NCBI GenBank assembly: GCA_038049695.1
Contig: CP142452.1
Span: forward strand, 69,321,501-69,385,500
From: Cinnamomum chago
Lineage: Eukaryota > Streptophyta > Magnoliopsida > Laurales > Lauraceae
Reading direction: 5' to 3'
Length of the DNA: 64,000 bases
Shown here: piece after piece, positions 1-10,948 of the stretch
Numbering within the stretch: position 1 is the first letter of the stretch
Layout of the letters: every line of letters starts with the position of its first letter
Translations under genes and position numbers: made by a program
Notes under the pieces: generated by a model
Seen by the model: the letters and a program-made list of their open reading frames with translations, nothing else
Database searches by the model: none
What the model was told of the DNA's origin: nothing

Positions 1-1203
1 TCCGTGAAAACACATCTTTTTTTTTTTTTTTTTTTCAAAATGTTGGGCCACCGAACCTCAGTAAAAGTTAACATGATTCCTCTCAAGGCATTTGTGGTGG
101 CTTTCACACTATTGTTTTTCAAAGGACAACACTATTTTGATTTTTTTCTTTTCTTTTTTTTTTCTTTTTTTTTTCTTTTTTTTTTTTTTTAGATAAATGA
201 CTGTGCAATGCGTAGGTCCCTTAAGCTTTCTAATTAACCCATGTAACGAGCATTCAGCCAGTGACTCCCAAGACAGATGTCCTTAGGGCACTAGGTATGG
301 CAATACCCCTATGGGCTTACTGGCTCGAGTTAAAAAGGCTACGAACCCAAACTAGTCACAACTTTTTTTTTTTCTTTTTTTTCTTTTTAAAACGGCCCCA
401 AACAATAGGTAGCCCTTTCCATATGCCCGACTTCAATATGACCGAGGGTCAGCTTTCCATCATAATTTCTCTGAAGTTTTCACTGGTATGAAAATCATAG
501 CTTCACATTTCAAATTTTCTATATAATACGTGTCAAGTGAAAGATCAATAATTCAACAATTTCTCAAAAACTCTCTCCTAAAACAAGATAGTGAACCATT
601 TCCCTCTTTTTCCTCACAAAAAGTTCCAAAAACAGGGTATCTTCGTTTCACAAAAACCCGGTTGGAAATCTCCCAAAAGACTACCAAAAAAAACAAAAGC
701 TCCCTTTTTTTTTTTAAAAGGGAAAAGACAAGGAAAAAGAAAAGACAAAAAAAAAGACAACAAGCAAACAGAAATAAAACTGCTAAAACTACCCCTAAAC
801 TACTCCCAAGGTCAATACTCCACCCCCCAACTGAATGTAACAGTGTCCACAATGTTAAACATAGAATAAAAGATAAAGGACAATAAAAGTAAAGGGAAAA
901 GGAGGGATATCACCTGAGTAGTGCTAAACAAAACGATGCATAGTAAAGAAAAGTCGGGTAGACCCCCCAACTTGCACGAAAGAACCTGTAAAATGTTAGC
1001 ACCAAAGACCCACCCCGCAGGAGGGTGTACAACTGAAAAAAAAACAACCTAAACTACCTCAATCATAAGTGCAAAAGAATTAAGAAAAAGAACAGTAAGG
1101 AAAACAAGTAAAAAAATAAAAAATAAATTTTTTTTTAGATTTTTTTTATTTTTTTTTAGGAAAAGACTACAAGTATAAAAAAAACTAAAATCAAAGGAAA
1201 GGA
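1..1203 (-). mobile_element. Athila-like interior downstream of gag-pro, no pol seen
   Basis: This is the part of the Athila-like element that follows its gag-protease frame, read on the minus strand; the element runs off the left edge of the window. It is full of T- and A-runs (for example around 18-36, 140-190 and 1130-1160). I see no reverse transcriptase or integrase motif on either strand. Either pol lies beyond the window or this is a gag-pro-only (non-autonomous) derivative. Confidence 0.5.
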
Positions 1204-3879
1204 CTACAAGTAAAGAGCACTAAAAACATGACTCAACACTTCCTTTATGTCTACCTCCTCCAGGTTAGGAACTAAAAATCTCTGCATATCTCGAGAGAGT
1301 GTAAAATCAGCGATGCAAGGGGGACAAGATATGTAAATGGAGGAATCAATATCTTCCAACTCAGCAACTAAACAATCGAGTGCATTCTTGCGCAAGTCCA
1401 ACCCATCCAAAATTTGAGCTTCCCGACCATCAGACAGATCAGGAGCAATGACAGACGACAAAGTATCCTCAGGGTGAAAAGCGTTTTCTACAATCTCATC
1501 AACAACATTGACTGCAAAGCAGTCATCTTGATCTGAAGGTTGATGAGAGGCCCTAAAAGCATTCAGCCTCACTTTCATATTCCCGAAGGAAACATCCATA
1601 ACTCCGGTTCGGCAATTAATGTTCGCATTGGCCGTGGCCAAAAAGGGCCGTCCAAGAATGACAGTAGTGTGTTTCCGTGAATTCTGCACTGGTTCAGTGT
1701 CAAGGATGATGAAATCGACAGGGAAAAAGAACTTGTCGACCTTGACCAGAACATCCTCAATTATTCCCCGGGGCACTCTGACAGATCTATCAGCAAGTTG
1801 CAAGGTAACCGAAGTGGGCTTTAAGTCCCCTAGCCCAATCTGCTCATACACCGAGTAAGGCAAGAGATTGACACTCGCTCCCAGATCCAGCAATGCATGA
1901 TCTATAACGTGACTCCCAATTGTGCAGGTAATGGTGGGAGTGCCAGGATCTTTCAGCTTGGGAGGAGTGTCATTATGGAGAATTGAGCTCACTTGCTCGG
2001 TAAGTAAAACCTTCTTTGGCACATGAGATTTAGATTTGCGCTTTTGAGTGCACAAATCTTTCAGAAATTTAGCATAAGAAGGGACCTGCTTGATAGCATC
2101 TAGCAAAGGCAGATTAATCTTTACTTGCTTAAACACCTCCAACATCTCATCCATGGTTGCTTTCTTTTTACTAAAGGGAGAGGGTGAGTCAAGACAAGTG
2201 GGAAAAGGGGCTTTAGGCACATATGGGGGTGCCTCATTTTCCTTAGAAATCATGTCAGCCCGAGAGCTCTTGGGATTGGTTGTGGTCTCTCTCACATCTT
2301 TCTTAGGCTCCTCGGGCCTAGTCTCAACCTCACGCCCATTCCGTAATGTGACAAGCATTTTCGCTTGTTCATGATAGGTATCATTATGTTGCGAGCCACT
2401 ACCCACATCAAAAGAATTCTTAGGATTAACCGTGGGTTGGCTAGGCAAGCGTCCCTCCTCTCTTTTGTTAAGAGCATTAGCTATTTGCCCGATCTGGACC
2501 TCTAGCTTAGCTATGGATTGAGAATGGGAATGGACAAGCTGAGTGGTTGCTTTGAGCTCTTTGAGCTCTTGCAGCACTGTCTCCTCAAATGATGGAGTTC
2601 TTTGAGGTGGTTGAGGGTTGGGTTGCTGGTAGGATTGTTGGGAACGATAGGCCGCAGGATTGTATTGAAAATTTGGCCCATTTCCCGGTTGAGAGAATGA
2701 AGTGCCTTGACCGGGCGACTTCCATGAAAAGTTGGGGTGATTGCGCCATCCCGGGTTAAAAGTATTCGAAAATGCATCATTACCCGGTTTGGAGAACCCC
2801 TGTGCAGCATTCACTTGCTCTTGCACAAACTCAGGAAATTGGGGTGCTGCCGGACAATTGCTCACAAAATGAGCGGGACTATTGCATAAAGCACAAGCAT
2901 CTTGATGAGCAAGGGGCTGGGGAGATGAAGATTGGAGAGATTGTCCCCCAGAAATCAGCTGATCTAACTTTTGGGTCAAGGTAGCCACTTGGGTTGTGAG
3001 CTCATTAGAGGGCTGAATTTCAAACACACCTCTAGGTTTTTGCAAATTAGAGGCTGCCGGCCTCTCTAATCTAGCAGTGGAAGCATGGTGCTGAAAGGTC
3101 TCACTCATATTCTCAAAAAGCTCCCATGCCTCATCCTCATTTTTCAGCATAATTGATCCCCCACTAGCAGTGATTACCATGTTTCGCCATTCAGGAGACA
3201 ACCCATCATAAAAGAACTGAACCAATTGCCACTTGGCAATTTGGTGATGAGGACATTTTCTAATGAGATCCTTGAATCTATCCCATGCCTCATGAAATTG
3301 TTCATTATCAGTTTGGACAAAGGATGTGATAGATCTCCTGTACTGATTTGTTTTACCCACAGAGAAATATTTATCTAAGAATTTTTGTTGTAGTTGGGCC
3401 CAAGAAGTGATGGAGTTTGCAGGTAAGGTACTCAGCCAATACTTGGCTTTGTCCTTCAATGAAAACGGAAAGAGAAACATTTTTAAGGCCTCATTACTGA
3501 AATTGTTTATCCGCACTGTGGAGCAAATAACCAAGAACTCATCAATATGATTGTACGAGTCCTCATTGTTCAAGCCATAGAAAGAAGGAATAAGATTAAT
3601 TGTGCTAGGCTTGATTTCATATTGAGCTGCATGTACAGTAGGCAGCTGAATACACGATGGTGACGCGTATTCTGAAGGAGTATAGTGCTCCTTCAAGGGC
3701 CGAAGAGGTGGAGCCACATGAGCCCCCTCATCCTCTTTTCTTTCTTCAGCCATTAATGAATTTGTGTGTGAGACAGCAGAACGGTGTTTAGATGATCTAA
3801 TTTTTCTAAGGGCTCGCTCTAAATTTTGGTCTAAAGAAACCAAATCGGGATGACAAGAGCGACGACCAAGCATGCACAC
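1204..3879 (-). CDS. Athila-like gypsy gag-protease open frame
   Basis: An open frame of 891 codons. Residues about 95-250 match the plant retrotransposon gag domain, with LKDKAKYWLSTLP, then SITSWAQLQQKFLDKYF and the FKDLIRKCPHH block typical of Athila gags. A glutamine- and proline-rich stretch follows, with a cysteine-rich segment CALCNSPAHFVSNC near residue 335. Residues about 645-760 look like a retroviral-type aspartic protease, with LLDLGASVNLLP at the active-site position and the later ILGRPFL block. Gag assembles the particle and the protease cleaves it. No break is visible in this frame. Lineage rests on the gag motifs plus the tRNA-Asp primer site just upstream. The start could be the first or a nearby methionine; MCMLGRR at 3879 is not well supported by anything else. 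Confidence 0.8.
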   Translation of the reverse strand: MCMLGRRSCHPDLVSLDQNLERALRKIRSSKHRSAVSHTNSLMAEERKEDEGAHVAPPLRPLKEHYTPSEYASPSCIQLPTVHAAQYEIKPSTINLIPSFYGLNNEDSYNHIDEFLVICSTVRINNFSNEALKMFLFPFSLKDKAKYWLSTLPANSITSWAQLQQKFLDKYFSVGKTNQYRRSITSFVQTDNEQFHEAWDRFKDLIRKCPHHQIAKWQLVQFFYDGLSPEWRNMVITASGGSIMLKNEDEAWELFENMSETFQHHASTARLERPAASNLQKPRGVFEIQPSNELTTQVATLTQKLDQLISGGQSLQSSSPQPLAHQDACALCNSPAHFVSNCPAAPQFPEFVQEQVNAAQGFSKPGNDAFSNTFNPGWRNHPNFSWKSPGQGTSFSQPGNGPNFQYNPAAYRSQQSYQQPNPQPPQRTPSFEETVLQELKELKATTQLVHSHSQSIAKLEVQIGQIANALNKREEGRLPSQPTVNPKNSFDVGSGSQHNDTYHEQAKMLVTLRNGREVETRPEEPKKDVRETTTNPKSSRADMISKENEAPPYVPKAPFPTCLDSPSPFSKKKATMDEMLEVFKQVKINLPLLDAIKQVPSYAKFLKDLCTQKRKSKSHVPKKVLLTEQVSSILHNDTPPKLKDPGTPTITCTIGSHVIDHALLDLGASVNLLPYSVYEQIGLGDLKPTSVTLQLADRSVRVPRGIIEDVLVKVDKFFFPVDFIILDTEPVQNSRKHTTVILGRPFLATANANINCRTGVMDVSFGNMKVRLNAFRASHQPSDQDDCFAVNVVDEIVENAFHPEDTLSSVIAPDLSDGREAQILDGLDLRKNALDCLVAELEDIDSSIYISCPPCIADFTLSRDMQRFLVPNLEEVDIKEVLSHVFSALYL

Positions 3880-4144
3880 ACAAAAATTTACTGCAATTAT
3901 ATGAAAAGAATCAGAAAGTCTAGGCTTACAGTGCCCTTGGGAGGAGAGATTTCTTTTTGAGCAAAACTTTGTCCTTTGTGAACTCTCTTAGATCCCTGCA
4001 CAAATTCTAGAAATCTGTGTTAAAATCAATGCCCTGCAGTAAGGATAATAAACAATGCGAATAAAGCTGAAAAAGCAGACTAAAAAAAATTAACTAAACT
4101 AAACTAATATCAGAATTAAAAGAAACAAACAACCGTGCTAATTG

Positions 4145-4162
4145 TCCCCGGCAACGGCGCCA
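4145..4162 (-). other. Primer-binding site, tRNA-Asp type
   Basis: On the minus strand this reads TGGCGCCGTTGCCGGGGA, the exact complement of the 3' end of plant tRNA-Asp including CCA. It lies six bases inside the LTR edge at 4169, the expected place, and fixes the element's orientation as minus. Athila elements are known to use this primer. Confidence 0.85.
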
Positions 4163-4168
4163 AAATTA

Positions 4169-5096
4169 TGGTCTATCCTAGAATAGGGTTGCAATTATAA
4201 ATTTATTCTCCGCTACTACCTCTGCTTGCAAAAGCAGAGATGTTAACCGAGTATCGTATCCACTGGGACAAAAAGGCTAAGTTGCGTTGTTTCCTAAATT
4301 CCTAAACTAATTCTATTGGAAAATAAAGTTCTGAATATTAAACTAATCCTATTAGAGAACGAAGTAATGGGTTGATTGGTTGTATTTCCTAAATTAACAA
4401 ATTAAAAGATAGGGTTTGATTCAATCAGAGAAAAGATCTAAGGGCACGAATCCACTCTAACCTCGCACAATGGCAAGTATAGGCCTCGGGTTTTACTGTC
4501 AACGCTACAGAGACTCGTCTTGGTTACAAACCTTCAGAGTCAATAAATAAAGGATGTGGATGTAAATCAGGGCATAACCTATCTCTATGGCATAGATTAT
4601 CCTAAATCTAACAATCACATTCATTCAAGCATCATTATATGACTTAGTACTCAAATCTACAAGATTAAAATACCAAAGAAAGAAATATTGCATTCATAAA
4701 ATCCATTCAATGGCTTAGCATCCTGTCATATAATCAAAAGCGTTTAAAATAAACCCTAAACCTATACATCACCATAAACAAAAGGTTAGGGCTTCATCGC
4801 AACCCAAAGATGAGGAATTAGTTACGCATGGAAGATGATTGGCAAGGAATCTCTGATGAAATCGCCATGGCTACGCTCCCAAAAGCTCCAAAACCTTCTT
4901 CAGACCTTCACCCCAGATGTGAATCTCCCCAAAAACGAGTTTGGGCTCTTATTTATAAGTTTTGGGGTGAAAAAAGTCTTCAATTCGTGTAGGAGTCGGA
5001 TTTCCGTCGGGTCCGGGCCCACTGGTCATCACAGCGAACTTTGCGAGGTCGTATCTCCCTCGATATAGCTCCGATTTATACAATCTTGGACTCCAC
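4169..5096 (-). mobile_element. 5' LTR of the Athila-like element (part)
   Basis: The LTR edge next to the primer site is set by the TG at 4169-4170 (LTR end CA on the minus strand). A TATA box, TATAAATA on the minus strand, lies at 4950-4957, so most of what is seen is R-U5 and part of U3. The right edge is where the copia array begins; the rest of this LTR is not recognisable elsewhere in the window. With no second LTR here the age cannot be estimated. Confidence 0.6.
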
Positions 5097-5365
5097 TGAA
5101 AGTCCACGAGGATCCTAACCCTAGAGGGGGGGGTGAATAGGGTGAGCTACAAGTATGACTAATTTCGAGCAATTTTAATTTCTAAAACTAAACTAGTCAC
5201 ATGTGATGATTAAACAAACAAGATGCGGAAGCTAATACAAAATCAATCACCACATAGCATGCACCACAACACCAATATTTATAGTGGTTCGGCCAACGTG
5301 CCTACATCCACTACCGGCTTGTGTCTCCAACACCCCACCGGATTCCACTAATTATGCTTTTTCAA

Positions 5366-5570
5366 AGGCTAAGCAATAACCCTTACAAAGTTGTTTTTCT
5401 AGGCTAAACAACAACCTCTCAATGTGCTTTTATAGGCTTAGCAATAACCTTACAATATGCTTTTCTTAGGCTAAGCAATAACCTTACAATATGCTTTTCT
5501 TAGGCTAAGCAATAACCTTACAAGTTGCTTTTCTTAGGCTTAGCAATAACCTTTACAAATATAGATTTCT
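5366..5570. repeat. 34-bp minisatellite inside the copia LTR
   Basis: Six units start at 5366, 5401, 5434, 5468, 5502 and 5536, each beginning AGGCTAAGCAATAACC or a close variant. The array recurs in the second LTR at 11218-11422 and, in reverse orientation and fewer units, in the solo LTR near 30060-30200. It is therefore a family feature of the LTR rather than a local slip. Confidence 0.85.
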
Positions 5571-6202
5571 CAAAGAAAGTGTCTTCACAAAAGATCACTC
5601 TAAGAGATACAATTTTAGCTCAATGTAATTGCCTCTTAAAATAGGCGGATTTGAAAGTGAATAACAAACTCACACAAACACTCTAAGAATGCAAAGATGT
5701 ATGCTAATGAGGTGTGTGTGTGATGACTTCAATCAAGATTAAAAAGAAAGCTCAATCAATTTATGCTTAATGCAATTTGAAAGTTTAAGGCACAAAAAGA
5801 TATGATTGAAGTTCTATGCAAATCACATGAATAATAAACAACTTGTTAATGACAAGAAATTCAAAGAATCACAAGTTGTATGAAAAATAAAGTTTAAGAA
5901 AGCATGTGATTTGATAAGAGTGATTGCAAACTAATCTAATTTACCAAGAAAGATATTGAGCTTGCAAAACAACTCTTTAAGGACTTGAAATCATGCATAA
6001 ATGAAAATACAAAGGATTTGAACATGCATGAATTTCATTTGTATGGAAATCAAAATAACTTAGAAGATGTACCTTTTAAAAACTCATGTATTTGATTTCC
6101 AAATTGCCCTCTAGCCTTTCCAACTTCTTCCCCTTTCTTTGGCTCCAAAATGCTCTCAAAAGTTCATGTGTCAAGCCTTGAAAAAGGTTGGAAATGAATG
6201 GA

Positions 6203-6375
6203 CTTTATAGCCAAAAAGTGTCCAACGGCTAGTCCTCGGTCGACCTAGACACAGGTCTCGGTCGACCGAGAAAGCACAACGGTCATATTTCTGACCGTTG
6301 GCCTGAAACAGTTCAAAAACTGTCCAGGGGCCCTGCAGTGTCCTCGGTCGACCGAGACACAGGGCTCGGTCGACC
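6203..6375 (-). promoter_or_regulatory. Promoter block of the copia LTR
   Basis: GGTCGACC palindromes at 6238, 6260, 6346 and 6368 form two pairs, each pair exactly 22 bp apart. Between the pairs lies the hairpin CAACGGTCA...TGACCGTTG at 6277-6300. TATAAAG follows on the minus strand at 6203-6209. An identical block sits at 12055-12227. The position just upstream of TATA suggests transcription-factor sites in U3. Confidence 0.7.
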
Positions 6376-6894
6376 GACGACACTGTCGGGCGAGTCCCTG
6401 GGCCAAAATTCCAACTTTTTCCATTTTCAAAGTTTTTCTTTGGTGGATTTTTTGGCCACTAAATCAAGCTTAAATAACATGTTTTAAGGTATTCTAAGAT
6501 GTTTAAAAACATGAGAAACACAAAGCCTAAAGAGATTCACAAGATTAAAACCAAAGGCTAGCTTGATTAGTAAAAACTCTTTTCAAATCAAATTGCATAC
6601 AAAACTGATTCTAAAGGTGCTGAATGTATGCAAAGCTCAAACCTAAATTCACAAGAAGATTTTTCAAATCTAATGCACAAGGAATTTGGTTTTCAAAAGA
6701 GTTTTGGGTTCTAAAACCAATGCATCCAAGTTTAGAACCAAACCATGCATAAAACACAAACTTTTCCAAATCTAAAAACCAATGCATGTATAAAACTAGA
6801 TTTCAAGATACTTTAAATCAATGCATGTGTGTGAATTCAAATAATGCCAATATGCAAATGCATCCACCAAATTGCAAATACAAAATCTCTAACA

Positions 6895-6908
6895 ATCTCC
6901 CCCTTTGC
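6895..6908 (-). other. Polypurine tract of the copia element
   Basis: On the minus strand this reads GCAAAGGGGGAGAT directly before the LTR start TGTTAG, the usual plus-strand priming site of copia elements. The same tract stands at 12747-12760 beside the second LTR, which shows that the interior resumes there. Confidence 0.8.
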
Positions 6909-9284
6909 AATTTGATGGCAACTTACTCATCATAGAAATTTCACACAAAGTCTTTAGCTCCCCCTAAGCTTGACAAGTCTTGAAATCTTGTTGGATGCTT
7001 CTTCTCTTAGCTTGGGCTCTTTTCTTCAATCTTCTTGATGCTTGGTGCTTGATCATTCTTCAAGCTTTCTTTCCTTCTTCCTCTCTTTAGCCAAGCATCT
7101 TCTTTAGCTCCAAGCTTTCTTTCTTCTATTTGCTCTCCCCCTTTGACCATGCTTCTTTCTCCTCTTGAGAACTTGAAAGCTTTCTCCCCCTTTGATGGAT
7201 AGGAGATCTTCGAGTACTTGAACTCTCAAACTCTCTCCCCCTTTGAAGAGTAGGAGATCTTTGAGTCACACTTGAACTCTCTCTCCCCCTTTGACATTAA
7301 ATTGCAAAGGTACCTACACACATGAGACAAGAAGAATACCTTTAGTAGCACCTGTTAACAAATGTAATCGAAAATGAAAAACATAACAGGCTATCATGTA
7401 TGTAAGATAACTCTAAGGGCTCATTAGCATTCCAAGGGTGAATTTGATCAAAACTAATTCTTCCTATGAAGGTTTACACTCCCCCTCAATCCATTCTCTT
7501 CTTTTGTCAAACTTTGACAAGATATAACTATTAAATGCAAGAAGTAGATGGTTTAACCAAGTGAGGGTCAACTTCAAGGAAAGGATTAGATTCATTTAAC
7601 TATCAAGCTCATATGATCAAATTGCCAAAAGAAAGCAAGGTCTATGAGAGAAACGATCATGGATACCAATTGAAATAAACATATCAATTGAGATTAAAGG
7701 ATGTGACTATAAACTCAATCACTCTAAAATGGATTTAAAAGAATAACTATTAGGAAAAAAAATCCAAATTGGAGCTATCCATGATGCAATGGGGTTTACT
7801 AAACATAGCATTAAATAATTTAACTATGGAAAGCATATGCTATGTAAAGTTTTGAAAATCATTTCATTCAAACAATAAATATGACTATTAATGTGCAAGA
7901 ATGAGTGAAATGAAATTCAAACATGAAGCCAACCTCAACTAATAACCAACCAATATTATTAACACATAAACATGGTGGTCATGAGATATACCTATATGAG
8001 CAAGAGAGGTGGCAAACATGAACATTATGATGCTAATGGTGTGTGACATGGAACAATCATATTACTTATCAAATTCAATCCAATGCACACAAGGTCTATC
8101 ACATACACAAGATAAGATATCAATTGGATATGAAATCAATGGAAAGTTATACCAAATGAAACCAATTGAATATGATAACATGAGTAAAAGCAAGGATGTG
8201 ATAAACTTCCATCAAGCAACACTAATGCATATTCATCACTTTCAAGGATATAACTATTGAGCATAGTGATGAACAAGGCAAATTTCAATGCAAAAGGATA
8301 AAGCTTTGTAATGCATGCAATTTCCAAAGTGTCTAGATCATATGAATTCAACACTAAGAAATCCATCAAACAAGAGATATAACTATGAAATATAAGAAAT
8401 GAATTTCAAATAGGTTCATATGATCAAGAACACTACTATGAAGTTGAAACATGTATAAGGATGACTCCAAGAGAATCTACATGAATCAACATCATAACCA
8501 TCCATAAAGATATGACTAGTGAGCATAGAGGATGGATTTGGGTTCTAGTATGGTTTCTACAAAAATTACAAGTTCACAACCATACATGGAACCATTTGTC
8601 ATTTGCATATAAAAAGAATGTAAATAAGTAAAGATGCAAACAACATTCATTTCCATTTCTAAGATAATGAAACCAAAAGAAAAGGAAATGAGAATCATGG
8701 AACATGCTTTGATGATTCTAACTAATGAGGTTATAGAGCATTTCCATTCATACAAACTTCAAATCATTTTGAAAAACAAAATTCAACAATGAGCATAAAA
8801 GAGAATGATTTTGAAGATCATTTTTCAACGTGTATTTGAAGAGATATAACTTAATTGAAACACATACAAGTTGATTTTTCAATACAATGATTTTCCATAT
8901 ACAAGTATAACTTAGAAGTCCATGGAAAAACTTGAATTGAGTCAAATCATTTGTTCAAATAGTCTTACAAATGATTCAACAACAATTGATCATGAATAAA
9001 TTAGCTATGAAAGCTTTTAAAGACACAATCAATTAATCATGTAGAAATGCAATGCAAAACATATGAGTGCAACAAGCAAATCAAACATGATGAAATTATA
9101 ATCAAGAGATTTTGAAAACCATGACATGTAACTAGAATGGTGCATGAAGACAAAATCAATTGATCATAAAGAAACAATGCATTTTATGAAATGTAACTAA
9201 GAAAGAAACAAAAATGCAAAGCAATCATGACCAACAAAGTGATTTAACTATTAAGGAATAGGTTGGTCAAGAAGATCAAGGCCT
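6909..9284 (-). mobile_element. Non-coding interior of the copia element
   Basis: About 2.4 kb between the gag frame and the left LTR. Only short, A/T-driven frames occur on either strand and none has protease, integrase, reverse transcriptase or RNase H motifs. The plus strand near 7010-7290 has repeated CTCCCCCTTTGA blocks, which resemble reiterated purine tracts of the minus strand. The region is repeated at 12747-14758. Confidence 0.7.
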
Positions 9285-10847
9285 TTAAGGTTTGTCTAAG
9301 TGAATAACTTTAGGAATCCACCTAAGGTCTTGAGAGGGTTGAGCTTTAAGGTCTAGTTTGGGGTTCTCACCAACTAAAGGAGATTTGACTTGATAAATTT
9401 TCAATTTGAACTTATCACCATGATATTTAGATTTTACTAAATTTGGCTTAGAATGGTGATTAGTCTTTTGATGTTGGTGAGTTTGTTTCTTTGGGGATTG
9501 TTTCACTTTTCTTTTCTTCTTATTTTCTCCCTTTACTTGACTTTTGAATTTTAAATTTAACTTAGCAACTTTATTCAAAAGTTCTTTCATGGGTTGATAT
9601 AAGGGAGATATGTTTAGAAGCTTTTTGTTCTTAGATTCTTTCAAGCTTGGTTTAACTTGTTTAAGCTTTTTAGAATCTATTTTAGGAGACTCCATTTTAA
9701 AGGATTTAACTTGTTTAGTCTTTGTGGAGTCTTTCTTCATTTTTAGTGTCTTACCCTTCATAGGTTTAGATTCTCCATTTTTGAGTTCAAAGATGGGTTT
9801 AGACACATGGCTTCTTTTCCTTAGTTTGCACTCAAACCTAAAATGTCCTTCAATGCCACAAAAATTACATTTGGTTTTGGGCAAAGGAGAAAGAGTGCTA
9901 GAGAATGAGGACTCACCTTTCACAAAAGTGTTGGTGAATTTAGGGTCATATGTCATATTCCTATTAAAACCAAGACCCGTCCTATCTCCATGAGATTTAC
10001 CCAATTTGAATAATTTTTCAAGTTTCTCTTCACTTTGGGTAAACTTGCACTCATACTTTTGTTTATTGTTTTCAAGTTGAGTGACTTTGGTTATAAGGAT
10101 TGAATTTTCATTTTTAACTTTTGAAAGTTCATATTCAATTTCCTTATATTTGCTTAGCTCTTCATTGGCAAGTTTTAATTCATGTTTAAGTTCATTAACA
10201 ATATTAGATCCAAGTTCTTGTGATTTTAACTTACTTTTAATCAACTTGGCTTCTAAGTTGTTAAAGTCTTTATCTTGTTTTTTAATTGTATCTCTTAGGT
10301 TCAAATTTTCATTTGTAAGCTCATCACAATTTATCTTAATCTCATTTAATTCGTTTTGAGCATTAGATAAATTTTCCTTAGAGATAGTCAATTTAGATTC
10401 AAGATTGTTAAAGTCTTTATCTTGCCTTTTTATTTGATCTCTTAGTTTTAGATTTTCCTTATTGACATTGTCATAATCCATCTTTAATTCTTTTAATTCA
10501 TCTTGAATGTTAGATAGATTATTCAAAGAGATCATGAACTTAGAGTCTAGACATTTTATTACTTCTTCTTTCTCTCTAAGTTCATCTTTTGAAGATGCTA
10601 GCTCTTTGTTTAGGTTTTTAGATTCTTCCCTTAAACTTTTGTTTTTCTTTTCAAGCTTTAAGGATATTTCATATAATTCTTCAAAAGCTTGTTGAAGGTC
10701 TTCTTCATTATATTCATTTTCTTCTTCTTTTGGATCAAATTGATTTTCATTAGTTTGAGAGTTTGAAACTCCAAAAGAAGGAAGAGTGAGGGGTCTAGAA
10801 GAATCTACAAAGTCTAGCCTAGTGAAGTCCATTCTAATGAATTTCAA
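9285..10847 (-). CDS. Copia gag-like protein with coiled coil and zinc knuckle
   Basis: An open frame of 520 codons starting about 90 bp inside the primer site, the normal place for gag. Residues about 45-280 are a strongly charged Leu/Lys/Glu-rich coiled coil with internally similar blocks: RQDKDFNNLESKL and KKQDKDFNNLEAKL lie about 50 residues apart. A CX2CX4HX4C zinc knuckle, CNFCGIEGHFRFEC, lies near residue 335. The C-terminal 180 residues are very lysine-rich and low in complexity. The usual copia gag N-terminal domain (UBN2 type) is not evident, so this looks like a specialised gag of a non-autonomous family. No break is seen. Its role would be RNA packaging in a particle, with enzymes supplied by another element. 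Confidence 0.75.
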   Translation of the reverse strand: MKFIRMDFTRLDFVDSSRPLTLPSFGVSNSQTNENQFDPKEEENEYNEEDLQQAFEELYEISLKLEKKNKSLREESKNLNKELASSKDELREKEEVIKCLDSKFMISLNNLSNIQDELKELKMDYDNVNKENLKLRDQIKRQDKDFNNLESKLTISKENLSNAQNELNEIKINCDELTNENLNLRDTIKKQDKDFNNLEAKLIKSKLKSQELGSNIVNELKHELKLANEELSKYKEIEYELSKVKNENSILITKVTQLENNKQKYECKFTQSEEKLEKLFKLGKSHGDRTGLGFNRNMTYDPKFTNTFVKGESSFSSTLSPLPKTKCNFCGIEGHFRFECKLRKRSHVSKPIFELKNGESKPMKGKTLKMKKDSTKTKQVKSFKMESPKIDSKKLKQVKPSLKESKNKKLLNISPLYQPMKELLNKVAKLNLKFKSQVKGENKKKRKVKQSPKKQTHQHQKTNHHSKPNLVKSKYHGDKFKLKIYQVKSPLVGENPKLDLKAQPSQDLRWIPKVIHLDKP

Positions 10848-10935
10848 ATAAGCACTACTCTAGGGTTTTAACTCTAGGTTTTTACACCTAATCAAGAGTT
10901 CCAAACACTTGATCCTAAGGGATTAGAGCACTTGT

Positions 10936-10946
10936 CTCTGATACCA
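10936..10946 (-). other. Primer-binding site, initiator tRNA-Met type
   Basis: The minus strand reads TGGTATCAGAG, the complement of the initiator tRNA-Met 3' end, two bases inside the LTR edge at 10949. This is the standard primer of plant copia elements and confirms minus orientation. Confidence 0.9.
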
Positions 10947-10948
10947 AT

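Larger units (their letters stand above)
5097..6894 (-). repeat. Copia LTR, left copy
   Basis: A 1,798-bp LTR with TG...CA ends (on the plus strand TGAAAGTCC...CTCTAACA). From its U3 end on the minus strand it holds a promoter block at 6200-6376: paired GGTCGACC palindromes, a hairpin, and TATAAAG at about 6203-6209. Further along (5366-5570) is a six-unit minisatellite of about 34 bp. The other end, rich in G on the plus strand near 5126, is shared with the diverged solo LTR at 28225-30451. Confidence 0.9.

Noticed and set aside
4-192. Phenylalanine-rich short frame at the left edge
   Set aside because: Produced by T-runs; no protein-like composition.
4145-4162. tRNA-Asp-like sequence as a tRNA gene
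   Set aside because: Only the 3' end matches and its position beside an LTR makes it a primer site.
9610-9993. 127-codon plus-strand frame opposite the copia gag
   Set aside because: Reads the reverse of lysine-rich codons; no independent support.
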